Part shown: in pieces, positions 1 to 8,287 of the stretch
How positions within the stretch are numbered: position 1 is the stretch's first letter
How the letters are laid out: every line of letters starts with the position of its first letter
Assembly (NCBI GenBank): GCA_003648395.1
Contig: QMPB01000010.1
Location: forward strand, 1 to 21,598
DNA: 21,598 nt
DNA from: Bacteroidota bacterium
GTDB lineage: Bacteria; Bacteroidota; Bacteroidia; Bacteroidales; UBA1556
Direction: 5' to 3'
Translations under genes and position numbers: made by a program
Notes under the pieces: model-generated
Database searches by the model: none
Seen by the model: the letters and a program-made list of their open reading frames with translations, nothing else
What the model was told of the DNA's origin: nothing

Positions 1-1
1 A

Positions 2-565
2 GGAGGGCTTTCAACTTCTTTATATGCACATTCTAAAAATAATATAGACGGATTAATACTAAATAGCCCATTTTTTGCACTAAATATCCCTCCTTTTCTA
101 AATTCGTTAATGCCTTTAGTTAGTGCTATTGGAAAAAAGTTTCCGTATATGACAATGGATTCGCTTACTGAGCATTATCCAAAAAGTCTTCATAAGGACT
201 ATAAAGGAGAATGGGATTTTAAAGACGAATGGAAACCTATAAAAAACTTTCCTGCGTATTTAGGTTGGCTAAGAGCGATTCGAAATGCTCAAGCAGAGCT
301 TCAAAATGGTCTAAGTATTAAGTGTCCTACTTTAGTTATGTATTCTGATAAAAGTTATAAAGGTAAAAAATGGGATGATATTATTAAAATTTCAGATGGT
401 GTTCTAGATGTTGAACATATAAAAAAGTATGCCGATGGAATTGGAGATAAAATAACAAAAGTTGAAATAAAAGATGGAATTCACGACTTAATTCTCTCAA
501 AAAAAGATGTTAGAGACAATGCTTACGCCAGCATAAAAAGGTGGATCGATGACAATAATCTATAA
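2..565 (+). CDS. alpha/beta hydrolase, C-terminal part (5' end outside window)
   Basis: The frame is open from the first base, so this is a partial gene rather than one starting at the ATG at 110. It resembles the serine aminopeptidase S33/lysophospholipase-like group of alpha/beta hydrolases. The first two visible residues (Gly-Gly) look like the end of the nucleophile elbow GxSxGG, so the catalytic Ser lies just outside the window. The likely acid is the Asp at 395-397, inside a GVLDVEH-type stretch typical of the family. The likely catalytic His is at 482-484 (GIHDL). There is no signal peptide in the visible part, and the substrate cannot be told. A 9-bp hairpin follows the stop. Fold assignment is good; the exact function is unknown. 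Confidence 0.85.
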   Translation, partial: GGLSTSLYAHSKNNIDGLILNSPFFALNIPPFLNSLMPLVSAIGKKFPYMTMDSLTEHYPKSLHKDYKGEWDFKDEWKPIKNFPAYLGWLRAIRNAQAELQNGLSIKCPTLVMYSDKSYKGKKWDDIIKISDGVLDVEHIKKYADGIGDKITKVEIKDGIHDLILSKKDVRDNAYASIKRWIDDNNL

Positions 566-572
566 AAACCCT

Positions 573-601
573 ATTGTCTTTATTAATTATTCAAAGACAA
601 T
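573..601 (+). terminator. hairpin, possible terminator of the hydrolase gene
   Basis: ATTGTCTTT (573-581) pairs perfectly with AAAGACAAT (593-601) around an 11-nt loop, 7 nt after the stop codon. The T-run (TTTTTT, about 615-620) is displaced from the stem, so termination strength is uncertain. Confidence 0.45.
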
Positions 602-653
602 CTTAAGATGTAACTTTTTTGTTAAATAAATGTCATTCTCTTTAAGATTATGT

Positions 654-661
654 TACTTTTG
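654..661 (+). promoter_or_regulatory. Bacteroidota -7 element TACTTTTG upstream of the DUF5686 gene
   Basis: TACTTTTG matches TAnnTTTG, the -7 consensus of the Bacteroidota primary sigma factor, and lies about 32 nt before the proposed TTG start. No good TTTG is seen at the expected -33 distance, so the call rests on one element and its position. Confidence 0.45.
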
Positions 662-692
662 ACAATAATTACAAAACTGAAAAGCATAGTAT

Positions 693-3182
693 TTGGATTT
701 GAAAAACAACATTAGAGTTATTAAATATATACTACTGATAATCATATCATTATCATACAGTAATACTTATGCACAATTAACAAAAATAACAGGAAAAGTA
801 ACTGATTCTAATACTAAAAAACCACTTCCTTTTGTTAATGTTCAATTAATAGGAACTAATGTTGGTTGCACTACAGGCTTTGATGGAAAATTCGCTATCG
901 AAACAAAAACAAAAGCCGACTCCATTTTAATAAGTTACATTGGATACAACTCACAGAAGAGAAAAATAAAAAGACGAGCATATCAAAATTTTAAGATAAG
1001 CCTTGAAAATTCAAATTTTGAACTCAGCGAAGTAGTAATAAGACCAAAAGAAAATCCAGCACACGTAATACTAAAAAATGTAATAAAAAACAAAGTTCAT
1101 AACAGCAAATATGGACTAGAATCCTATGAATATGATATCTATAATAAGATTCAGATAGATGCCAACAATATTACAGAAAGTTTCAAAAAGAAAAGATCAT
1201 TAAGACCTTTTCAATTTATCTTTGAAAATGTAGACACATCAACAATTAATGGCAAATCATATTTACCACTATTATTAACAGAAACAGTTTCTAAATATAT
1301 TTACAGAAAAAGTCCTAGAGAAGAAAAAGAAACTATTATTGCTTCTAGAGCATCAGGCATTAACAACTCAAGCATCTCTACTTTTCTGGGAAATATGTAT
1401 CAGAAAATTAGTATTTATGAAAACTACATTGGACTGTTTAATAAAAACTTTGTAAGTCCTATTGCCAATTTTGGGTTAAGAACTTATAGGTATTATTTAG
1501 TAGACAGTGCAACAATCGACAATCATTGGTGCTATAAGCTAATGTTTAAACCACGCAGAAAACAAGAATTAACTTTTACAGGTGAGATTTGGATTACTGA
1601 TTCTACGTGGGCAGTAAAACAAGTTGACATGAAAATAACAGAAGTAAATATGAACTTTGTAAATGCCATGTCAATTGCTCAAAATTTCAATCTAGTAGAT
1701 AACAAATATTGGATGGTTGATAGAGAAAGCTTTATTGTAGATTTTAACGTAGTAGATAAATCAGAAAAAGTAACAGGATTTTATGGACACAAAACTTCTC
1801 TGTTTAAAAACATAATTGTAAACCAACCACGTCCAAACGAAGATTATAAAACAAATGTTGCCGTAAATGTAGAAAAAGATGCATGGGATAGACCAAAAGA
1901 ATATTGGGATAGTACGCGATTTGAGGAATTAAACAATGAAGAAAAGACCATTTATAAAATGGTAGATACAATTGTAGAGATGCCTGCTTTTAAGAACATC
2001 TACGACATTATAACTATGGTTGTTACTGGATATTATCAAACCAAAAACTTTGAATTTGGCCCTTATTTTACTCTCTATAGTTTTAATGGCGTTGAAGGTA
2101 ATAGATTTAAAATTGGAGGAAGAACAAGTAATAAATGGAATGATAAATTCAGAATATATGGGCATCTTGCATATGGAACAAGAGATAAAAAGTTCAAATA
2201 TAGATTAGGAGCTGTTTTTGTTTTTAATAAAAACCCACGTAGAGCATTAGATATTAGTTACAAAAAAGACATGGAGCAATTGGGAGAAAGTGTAAGGGCT
2301 TTGAAACAAGACAATATTGTTTCTAGTATCTTTCGTAAATATCCTAACTACTCTTTAACGATGGTAGAACAATATAAAGCTGCATTTTCTTACGAATACT
2401 TTAATGGGTTTAGCAACAAACTTACTTTTACAAGGAGAGAAGTTTTTCCATTATTGGATCAGAAATTTCAAATATATGAAAATGGAGCTAATAACACTTC
2501 AACAACATATAATAGTCTTATTACCAGTGAAATTGAGCTGAAAACCCATTTTGCATATAGGGAAGTATTCTTAGTTGAGAAATTTAATCGAAAAAGCTTT
2601 GGTACAAAATACCCCAGACTTAATATATGGTATGCTTATGGAATACCTAATCTATTTAATTCGCAATTTAGTTATCATAAATTCCAAATTGCAATTAAGC
2701 AAAAAGTTAATCTTTGGTCATTTGGATATACTCAATACATACTTTCTTGGGGAAAAATATGGGGAAACCTACCCTATCCTATACTCGAAGTGCACCCTGG
2801 TAATGAAACATATAGCTATGATGATTATGCATTTAGCCGAATAAACTACTATGATTTTATTAGTGATGAATATTTTGTTGCAAATATATCTCATAACTTC
2901 CAAGGACTATTCTTCAATCATATTCCTTTATTAAGAAAACTTAAATGGAGAGAAGTAATTTATGGCAAATTACTTATAGGCAAACTTTCAAAACAGAATC
3001 TAGAGTATTCAAAATTCCCTTCAAATACTTCTCTTCTGACTAAACCATATTATGAAGTAGGTGCAGGAATTGAGAATATTTTTAAAGTAATAAGAGTTGA
3101 TGCGTCATGGCGGCTATCCTATCTTGATAAGCCAGATGTTATTCCATTTGGTTTTATGGTAACTCTTAAAGTTGATTTCTAA
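693..3182 (+). CDS. DUF5686 outer-membrane protein with carboxypeptidase regulatory-like domain
   Basis: An 829-residue exported protein. Residues 1-27 form a signal peptide (basic start, LLIIISL core, TYA before Gln28). A CarboxypepD_reg-like beta-sandwich (about 32-115, opening KITGKVTD) follows, as is common at the N-termini of Bacteroidota outer-membrane proteins. The rest is DUF5686, rich in aromatic alternating strands and ending in Phe, as expected for an outer-membrane beta-barrel. The role of the family is not established. No in-frame ATG exists between the upstream stop (687-689) and the signal peptide, so translation must begin at TTG 693 or TTG 699. The sequence around 699 (GAT TTG AAA AAC) resembles the porQ start. 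It is probably transcribed from its own promoter at 654-661. Family assignment is firm; the start is uncertain by two codons. Confidence 0.93.
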   Translation: MDLKNNIRVIKYILLIIISLSYSNTYAQLTKITGKVTDSNTKKPLPFVNVQLIGTNVGCTTGFDGKFAIETKTKADSILISYIGYNSQKRKIKRRAYQNFKISLENSNFELSEVVIRPKENPAHVILKNVIKNKVHNSKYGLESYEYDIYNKIQIDANNITESFKKKRSLRPFQFIFENVDTSTINGKSYLPLLLTETVSKYIYRKSPREEKETIIASRASGINNSSISTFLGNMYQKISIYENYIGLFNKNFVSPIANFGLRTYRYYLVDSATIDNHWCYKLMFKPRRKQELTFTGEIWITDSTWAVKQVDMKITEVNMNFVNAMSIAQNFNLVDNKYWMVDRESFIVDFNVVDKSEKVTGFYGHKTSLFKNIIVNQPRPNEDYKTNVAVNVEKDAWDRPKEYWDSTRFEELNNEEKTIYKMVDTIVEMPAFKNIYDIITMVVTGYYQTKNFEFGPYFTLYSFNGVEGNRFKIGGRTSNKWNDKFRIYGHLAYGTRDKKFKYRLGAVFVFNKNPRRALDISYKKDMEQLGESVRALKQDNIVSSIFRKYPNYSLTMVEQYKAAFSYEYFNGFSNKLTFTRREVFPLLDQKFQIYENGANNTSTTYNSLITSEIELKTHFAYREVFLVEKFNRKSFGTKYPRLNIWYAYGIPNLFNSQFSYHKFQIAIKQKVNLWSFGYTQYILSWGKIWGNLPYPILEVHPGNETYSYDDYAFSRINYYDFISDEYFVANISHNFQGLFFNHIPLLRKLKWREVIYGKLLIGKLSKQNLEYSKFPSNTSLLTKPYYEVGAGIENIFKVIRVDASWRLSYLDKPDVIPFGFMVTLKVDF

Positions 3183-3281
3183 AATATTTTCGATAGGTAG
3201 TAGTAAAATTCTTTACTTTGCACTGAAAATTAAAATATATAAGTACTATTTGCGTTTTGGAGAATATCAATACAGATAAAT

Positions 3282-4004
3282 ATGAAGTTAAGAGCTGACA
3301 ATTTAGTTAAAATATATAAACAACGTAAAGTTGTTAATGATGTAAGCATTGAAGTTTCTCAAGGAGAAATAGTTGGTTTACTTGGTCCTAATGGAGCAGG
3401 AAAAACAACATCTTTTTATATGATAGTAGGTCTAATCAAACCATTTAGCGGTAAAATATTTCTTGACAATAAAGAATTAACAAAAGAACCGATGTATCGT
3501 CGAGCAAGATATGGCGTTGGGTATTTAGCACAAGAAGCATCTATCTTTAGAAAAATGACCGTTGAAGATAATTTGTTATCTGTTCTTCAATTTACTAAAC
3601 TCTCTAAAAAAGAACAACAGAATAAAGTAGAATCTTTATTAGAAGAATTCGGCTTAGCTCACATTCGTAAAAGCATGGGAATTTCTCTCTCTGGTGGAGA
3701 ACGAAGAAGAACCGAAATAGCAAGAGCATTAGCTGTTGACCCAAAATTTATTCTTCTTGACGAACCTTTTGCTGGAGTTGATCCAATTGCTGTTGAAGAT
3801 ATTCAGTCAGTAGTATCTAGACTTAAAGAACGCAATATTGGTATTCTAATTACTGACCATAATGTACGAGAAACTTTGAGTATCACTGATAGAGCATACC
3901 TTCTTTTTGAAGGAGAAATTCTTAAATCAGGCACTTCCGCCGAACTAGTTGAAGATGAGCAAGTAAGAAAAGTGTATTTAGGTAAGAATTTTGAACTAAA
4001 ATAA
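3282..4004 (+). CDS. lptB: LPS export ABC transporter ATP-binding protein LptB
   Basis: A 240-residue cytoplasmic ATPase that powers LPS extraction from the inner membrane with LptF/LptG, feeding the Lpt bridge to LptD. All ABC motifs are visible: Walker [10 protein letters not shown] (35-43), Q-loop Gln84, signature LSGGERRR (136-143), Walker B FILLDE with catalytic Glu161, and switch His193. The LSGGERRR signature and the full-length match to the family separate LptB from LivF/LivG relatives. The permease partners are not in the window, but lptD lies about 11.5 kb downstream. The ATG start is well placed. The 99-nt gap from the upstream gene leaves room for its own promoter, but only a weak candidate is visible. 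Confidence 0.95.
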   Translation: MKLRADNLVKIYKQRKVVNDVSIEVSQGEIVGLLGPNGAGKTTSFYMIVGLIKPFSGKIFLDNKELTKEPMYRRARYGVGYLAQEASIFRKMTVEDNLLSVLQFTKLSKKEQQNKVESLLEEFGLAHIRKSMGISLSGGERRRTEIARALAVDPKFILLDEPFAGVDPIAVEDIQSVVSRLKERNIGILITDHNVRETLSITDRAYLLFEGEILKSGTSAELVEDEQVRKVYLGKNFELK

Positions 4005-4015
4005 TTGAACTAATA

Positions 4016-4046
4016 TTTGCTGATTTTAACAAATAAACTATATTTG
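4016..4046 (+). promoter_or_regulatory. consensus Bacteroidota promoter of the DUF3276 gene
   Basis: TTTG (4016-4019), a 19-nt spacer, then TATATTTG (4039-4046) matches the -33 TTTG / -7 TAnnTTTG consensus in both boxes and spacing. It is the best promoter in the window. Transcription would begin near 4053, giving a leader of about 50 nt. Confidence 0.75.
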
Positions 4047-4105
4047 TAGTCAACAATAAATCATAAACTGATATTAATAATTAAAAACCTAATACATACA
4101 ACAAG

Positions 4106-4414
4106 ATGGGTGAATACAACGATGAAAACGAAGTTTTTACGAGAAGAGTAAAGGCTGGGAAAAGGACTTATTTCTTTGATGTAAAAGAAACTAAATCAGG
4201 CGAATATTATATCACGCTAACAGAAAGTAAAAAGAGATTTAATGGTGAAAGCGGTAAGTTCTTCTTTGAGAAACACAAAATCTTTCTTTACAAAGAAGAC
4301 TTTGGCAAATTCCGAAAAGGGCTTAATGAAGTACTAGACCATATACAAGAAACGCAAGGATTTGACGAAGACTACGACAGATATAAAGATTCTGATAGTT
4401 ATAAAGAAAGTTAA
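4106..4414 (+). CDS. DUF3276 family PUR-like nucleic-acid-binding protein
   Basis: A small basic/acidic protein of 102 residues with a single PUR-like repeat: FTRRVKAGKRTYFFDVKE, then alternating strands, then a helix around KFRKGLNEVLDHIQ. This matches DUF3276, a Bacteroidota family related to PUR-alpha and to the Borrelia regulator BpuR, which bind single-stranded DNA or RNA as dimers. The acidic C-terminal tail (about 88-102, EDYDRYKDSDSYKES) looks disordered. It has the strongest promoter in the window and its own terminator, so it is a monocistronic and probably well-expressed gene. The target is unknown. Confidence 0.9.
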   Translation: MGEYNDENEVFTRRVKAGKRTYFFDVKETKSGEYYITLTESKKRFNGESGKFFFEKHKIFLYKEDFGKFRKGLNEVLDHIQETQGFDEDYDRYKDSDSYKES

Positions 4415-4429
4415 ATTGTTGAAATAAAT

Positions 4430-4459
4430 AAAAAGCTGCTTAATCAGGCAGCTTTTTTA
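4430..4459 (+). terminator. Rho-independent terminator after the DUF3276 gene
   Basis: AAAAAGCTGC (4430-4439) pairs with GCAGCTTTTT (4448-4457), extended by a T-G and a T-A pair to a 4-nt loop (AATC). A run of six T follows. It sits 16 nt after the stop codon. Confidence 0.88.
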
Positions 4460-4463
4460 TTTT

Positions 4464-4471
4464 TACCTTTG
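4464..4471 (+). promoter_or_regulatory. -7 element TACCTTTG for the MBL-parAB-dapB-lepB cluster
   Basis: TACCTTTG is an exact TAnnTTTG match immediately after the terminator at 4430-4459 and 68 nt before the ATG at 4539. The expected -33 position falls in the terminator stem and is not TTTG. It is probably the main promoter of the forward cluster. Confidence 0.55.
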
Positions 4472-4538
4472 TGCTGACGTACATACTATACAATTGTTTA
4501 GTCAAATAATTTAATGTATAACTTAATTGCTAGAAATT

Positions 4539-5219
4539 ATGAGAGTAACAAATTACGGTCATGCCTGTTGGCATATCGAATTAGCAAATACTAAACTTCT
4601 TTTTGACCCTTTTATTTCGCCCAATGAACTAGCATCACATATTGATATTGATACAATTGAATGTGATTATATCCTTATTACACATGGTCATGAAGATCAC
4701 ATTGCAGATGTAGAAACTATAGCAAAAAGAACTGGAGCTAAAATTGTTTCAAATTTTGAAATAATAAATTGGTTTGCAACCAAAGGCCTTGAAAATGGTC
4801 ACCCAATGAATATTGGCGGTAATTGGCAATTTGACTTTGGTAAACTAACCTATTTTACAGCTCAGCATTCTAGCGTAATGCCAGATGGCGCTTCAGGAGG
4901 TAATCCAGGAAGCTTCTTAATAGAAACTGAAGAAGGTAATTTTTATCATGCAGGAGATACTGGGCTTATGATGGATATGAAGCTAATTCCTAAATTAATA
5001 AAATTAGACTTTGCTCTATTACCCATTGGCGACAATTTTACAATGGGAATTAATGAAGCAATAATTGCAAGTGACTTTATTGAGTGCAATAATATTATTG
5101 CAATGCATTATGACACATTTGGGTACATAGTTGTTAAAAAAGAGGTTGCAAAAGCTAAGTTTGAAGCTGCGGGAAAAAAATTAACATTTATAGAAATTGG
5201 TGAAAGCATAAATATATAA
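4539..5219 (+). CDS. MBL-fold metal-dependent hydrolase (UPF0173-like)
   Basis: A 226-residue cytoplasmic metallo-beta-lactamase-fold protein. The metal-ligand set appears complete: HGHEDH (His49, His51, Asp53, His54), His110 (QHSS), Asp140 in HAGDT, and His190 (AMHYD). It opens MRVTNYGHACWHIE, the N-terminal pattern of the UPF0173 group, which places the start at ATG 4539 rather than at a TTG four codons upstream. The substrate of this group is not established, and nothing here narrows it. Only 7 nt separate it from parA, so it is probably co-transcribed with parAB. Confidence 0.92.
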   Translation: MRVTNYGHACWHIELANTKLLFDPFISPNELASHIDIDTIECDYILITHGHEDHIADVETIAKRTGAKIVSNFEIINWFATKGLENGHPMNIGGNWQFDFGKLTYFTAQHSSVMPDGASGGNPGSFLIETEEGNFYHAGDTGLMMDMKLIPKLIKLDFALLPIGDNFTMGINEAIIASDFIECNNIIAMHYDTFGYIVVKKEVAKAKFEAAGKKLTFIEIGESINI

Positions 5220-5226
5220 TAAATAC

Positions 5227-6030
5227 ATGGGAAAAGTAATTGCAATAGCAAATCAAAAAGGAGGTGTTGGGAAAACCACAACAGCAATAAACCTAAGTGC
5301 AGGTTTAGCCATATTAGAATATAAAACATTATTAATTGATGCAGATCCGCAAGCAAATGCTACTTCAGGTGTTGGATTTGATCCTAAGAATATAAAAACT
5401 AGCATCTACGAATGCATTATTGATGAAGTTAAACCTAGGGATATTATTCTGGAAACAGAGACTCCTGGTTTGGATTTATTACCAGCACATATAGATTTAG
5501 TTGGTGCTGAAATAGAGATGATAAATCTACCGAATAGAGAAATGATGATGGGTAAAGTTATTGATAAAATTAAAGATGATTACGATTTTATTATCATTGA
5601 TTGCTCTCCTTCTTTGGGTTTAATTACTATTAACTCTCTTACCGCATCAGATTCTGTAATTATTCCTGTTCAATGCGAGTATTTTGCTCTTGAAGGTCTT
5701 GGAAAACTCCTTAACACTATTAGGATAGTTCAAGAAAGGCTTAATAAAGACCTTGATATTGAAGGCATATTACTAACTATGTTCGATTCTCGCTTACGTC
5801 TTGCGAAACAAGTAGTTCAGGATGTAAAAATGCACTTCGAGCAGATTGTATTTAGCACAATAATCCATAGAAATACTCGTTTGGGAGAAGCACCAAGCTT
5901 TGGGCAGCCAATAATGATGCATGATATTGGAAGTAAAGGTTCTACTAACTATCTAAATTTAGCTAGAGAAATACTTCAAAAGAACGATATGACAAAAGTA
6001 GCTAACAAGAATAAAAAGGTTAAAATATGA
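5227..6030 (+). CDS. parA: chromosome-partitioning ATPase ParA (Soj)
   Basis: A 267-residue ParA-type ATPase that binds DNA non-specifically in its ATP form and positions ParB-bound origins. It has the deviant Walker A KGGVGKTT (11-18, signature Lys11 and Lys16), the A' motif LLIDADPQ (Asp38, Asp40) and a Walker B FIIIDCSPSLG near residue 120. Length is typical of chromosomal Soj, without the N-terminal HTH extension of plasmid ParA. It overlaps parB by ATGA, indicating translational coupling. The gene sits among housekeeping genes, so it is the chromosomal rather than a plasmid copy. Confidence 0.97.
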   Translation: MGKVIAIANQKGGVGKTTTAINLSAGLAILEYKTLLIDADPQANATSGVGFDPKNIKTSIYECIIDEVKPRDIILETETPGLDLLPAHIDLVGAEIEMINLPNREMMMGKVIDKIKDDYDFIIIDCSPSLGLITINSLTASDSVIIPVQCEYFALEGLGKLLNTIRIVQERLNKDLDIEGILLTMFDSRLRLAKQVVQDVKMHFEQIVFSTIIHRNTRLGEAPSFGQPIMMHDIGSKGSTNYLNLAREILQKNDMTKVANKNKKVKI

Positions 6031-6917
6031 GTGCCAAAAAACTAGCATTAGGCAAAGGTTTAGGAGCTTTATTAAACAGCGAATATAGTGGAGAAGGCAA
6101 AAGTATATCTTCAATGCAAACTAATGTTGTTGGTGGTATATCAAATATTTCTCTAAATCAGATAAATGCTAATGCAGATCAGCCTCGTAAAGAATTTGAT
6201 GAAGAAAAGCTTAATCAATTAGCACAATCAATTAAACAACAGGGGATTATTCAGCCTATTACAGTCCGTAAAATTGGACGTAATAAATATGAGCTAATAA
6301 GTGGTGAAAGAAGATTTCGTGCCTCCAAAATTATTGGACTAAAAGAAATACCAGCTTATATAAAAGAAGCAAACGATACTCAAGCACTAGAAATGGCATT
6401 GGTTGAAAATATTCAAAGACAAGATTTGAATGCTCTTGAAATTGCTCTTAGTTATCAGCATCTTATTGACGACTGTAATATTAGCATGGAAGATATTGGT
6501 GAAAAGGTTAGTAAAAACAGATCTACTGTAAATAACTATTTACGCCTTTTGAAACTCCCTGATTCAATACAAGCTGCTGTTAAAAGCAATAATCTTGGGA
6601 TGAGCCATGCTAGAGCAATTATTAATATTAGTAATGAGCAAGATCAATTAATTGTTTTTGATGAAATCATTAAAAAGGATTTATCTGTTCGTCAGGTTGA
6701 AGAACTAGTTAGAAAGCTTAATGATAAATCAAATACTCAAGGTAAAACTGAAATTATACTTCCATTTAAGTATAAACAATTGCATACAAAACTTAAGAAA
6801 GAGTTTGGCAATAGCGTAAACATTAAACGTAATGCCAAAGGAAAAGGAAATTTGGTATTTAATTATAATAATGATGCTGAACTTGACAAACTATTATCAA
6901 AACTACTAGATAAATAA
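6027..6917 (+). CDS. parB: chromosome-partitioning protein ParB (Spo0J)
   Basis: A 296-residue CTP-dependent DNA clamp that loads at parS and stimulates ParA. Visible parts: the N-terminal ParA-contact motif KLALGKGLGALL (5-16), the CTP-binding core with GERRFRA (93-99) and ENIQRQDL, the parS-recognition helix-turn-helix (about 154-177, KVSKNRSTVNNYLRLL), and a C-terminal dimerisation region rich in Lys and Leu. The ATG lies inside the parA stop (ATGA). I found no GTTTCAC-type palindromic parS in the window. Confidence 0.97.
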   Translation: MSAKKLALGKGLGALLNSEYSGEGKSISSMQTNVVGGISNISLNQINANADQPRKEFDEEKLNQLAQSIKQQGIIQPITVRKIGRNKYELISGERRFRASKIIGLKEIPAYIKEANDTQALEMALVENIQRQDLNALEIALSYQHLIDDCNISMEDIGEKVSKNRSTVNNYLRLLKLPDSIQAAVKSNNLGMSHARAIINISNEQDQLIVFDEIIKKDLSVRQVEELVRKLNDKSNTQGKTEIILPFKYKQLHTKLKKEFGNSVNIKRNAKGKGNLVFNYNNDAELDKLLSKLLDK

Positions 6918-6929
6918 TTTCAGAAAGAA

Positions 6930-7517
6930 ATGAGAGTAGTATTTTCTATATTAACCATTCTAACAATTTATCTGATTCCATCCTCAGCATTTGCTCAAGG
7001 TACTATTGATAATAAGGTCGAGGTGCAAGGTGTTACTGTGGTTAAGAGTGACACTATGACTAAATACCATTCGCCAAAAAAGGCGGGATATATGTCAACT
7101 TTTCTACCTGGTTTAGGGCAGGTATATAATAAGAAATATTGGAAAGTTCCTATAATTTATGGCGGTTTTGCTGCTCTTACATATTTTATTATAGATAATA
7201 ATACTAACTATATTAAATTTAGAGATGCCTATATTGCAAGAATAGATGAAGACCCTACAAATGATGATATTATGCCTCAATACACTACAGATAATCTTAG
7301 AGTAATTAAAAATATCTATTGGAAAAATAGAGATTTGAGTATTATTCTAACCGTTACATTATATGTATTAAATATTTTTGATGCAATAGCCGATGCTCAT
7401 TTATATAGTTACGACATAAGCGATGATTTAAGTTTTAGAATAGATCCAATTGTTGAGCCAGCTTACAATGTAGGTCAAGTAAATGTTAATGGAGTAGGAT
7501 TCTCCCTGAATTTTTAA
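6930..7517 (+). CDS. DUF5683 domain exported membrane protein
   Basis: A 195-residue protein with a signal peptide (1-22, SSAFA before Gln23). The DUF5683 core opens with a conserved FLPGLGQVYNKKYWK motif (about 55-69). Two hydrophobic segments follow: PIIYGGFAALTYFII (about 71-85) and LSIILTVTLYVLNIFDAIAD (about 134-153). The family is common in Bacteroidota and its function is unknown. The gene lies 12 nt after parB and 2 nt before dapB, an order I recognise as recurrent in this phylum, so it is very probably in the same transcript. Confidence 0.9.
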   Translation: MRVVFSILTILTIYLIPSSAFAQGTIDNKVEVQGVTVVKSDTMTKYHSPKKAGYMSTFLPGLGQVYNKKYWKVPIIYGGFAALTYFIIDNNTNYIKFRDAYIARIDEDPTNDDIMPQYTTDNLRVIKNIYWKNRDLSIILTVTLYVLNIFDAIADAHLYSYDISDDLSFRIDPIVEPAYNVGQVNVNGVGFSLNF

Positions 7518-7519
7518 TT

Positions 7520-8233
7520 ATGAAAATTGCTTTATTAGGCTACGGAAAAATGGGGAAAGTAATTGAGAAAATTGCTGTTTCTAGAGGACATGAAATAGTA
7601 GTTACAATAGATAATAATAAAGAATGGAAAGAAAGCCACGAGCTATTAGCTAAAGTTGATATTGCAATTGATTTTAGTACTCCAAGTAATATTTTGGCAA
7701 ATATAAATAGTTGTTTAAATAGAAGAATCCCTTTAGTTGTAGGAACAACCGGTTGGTATAATAAAATGGATGTATTGAAAGAAAAATGCGCTACACTAAA
7801 TAGCTCCTTACTTTGGGCTTCAAATTTTAGTATTGGTGTAAATATTTTCTTTAAAATAAACCAAGAGCTAGCCAAATTGATGAATAAATACGAAAATTAT
7901 GATGTTAGTATTGAAGAAATACATCATACTGCCAAATTAGATGCCCCTAGTGGTACAGCCATAAGTTTAGCAAATGATATAATAGGAAATATTAAAAGAA
8001 AAAATAAATGGGTATTGGGAGAATCAGATAATAAAAGTAATCTAAGTATTAATTCTAAGAGGGTTGACCCCATTCCTGGAACTCATTCCATAAAATACGA
8101 ATCAGAAATTGATGATATTGAGATTATTCATACAGCAAAAAGCAGAGAAGGTTTTGCTATGGGATCAGTTATAGCAGCAGAATGGCTAGTTGACAAAAAA
8201 GGCTGGTATGAATTTAAGGAAGTATTCTTTTAA
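7520..8233 (+). CDS. dapB: 4-hydroxy-tetrahydrodipicolinate reductase DapB
   Basis: Reduces the DapA product with NAD(P)H in the lysine/meso-diaminopimelate pathway, which supplies peptidoglycan cross-links. The dinucleotide-binding turn GYGKMG is at 7-12. The catalytic motif EIHHTAKLDAPSGTA contains His135 and Lys139, equivalent to the E. coli His159/Lys163 pair. VVGTTGW and the C-terminal SREGFAMGSVIAAEWL are also typical. At 237 residues it is shorter than the E. coli enzyme (273), as I expect for this phylum. It starts 2 nt after the DUF5683 stop. Confidence 0.96.
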   Translation: MKIALLGYGKMGKVIEKIAVSRGHEIVVTIDNNKEWKESHELLAKVDIAIDFSTPSNILANINSCLNRRIPLVVGTTGWYNKMDVLKEKCATLNSSLLWASNFSIGVNIFFKINQELAKLMNKYENYDVSIEEIHHTAKLDAPSGTAISLANDIIGNIKRKNKWVLGESDNKSNLSINSKRVDPIPGTHSIKYESEIDDIEIIHTAKSREGFAMGSVIAAEWLVDKKGWYEFKEVFF

Positions 8234-8287
8234 CGAAATAAAATAGTATTAATACAGTTATAGTAAAACAACAATAAAATAACAGAT

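Noticed and set aside
110..565. Independent 151-residue gene starting at ATG 110
   Set aside because: The same frame is open to the window edge and the upstream residues continue an alpha/beta hydrolase, so it is the tail of a longer gene.
1929..2165. Minus-strand and shifted reading frames inside the DUF5686 gene and similar short frames inside dapB, lepB, lptD and the 682-residue gene
   Set aside because: They overlap firmly identified genes, show no domain pattern, and are expected by chance on opposite strands.
3214..3220. TACTTTG as a -7 promoter element for lptB
   Set aside because: It is one base short of TAnnTTTG and lacks a clear -33 box, so a promoter here cannot be claimed, although lptB may well have one.
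4527..4538. TTG start four codons upstream for the MBL-fold gene
   Set aside because: The family N-terminus begins at the ATG at 4539; the extra residues have no support.
5200..7000. parS centromere site near parAB
   Set aside because: I looked for GTTTCAC/GTGAAAC palindromes around the genes and elsewhere in the window and saw none; a computed search with mismatches is needed to be sure.
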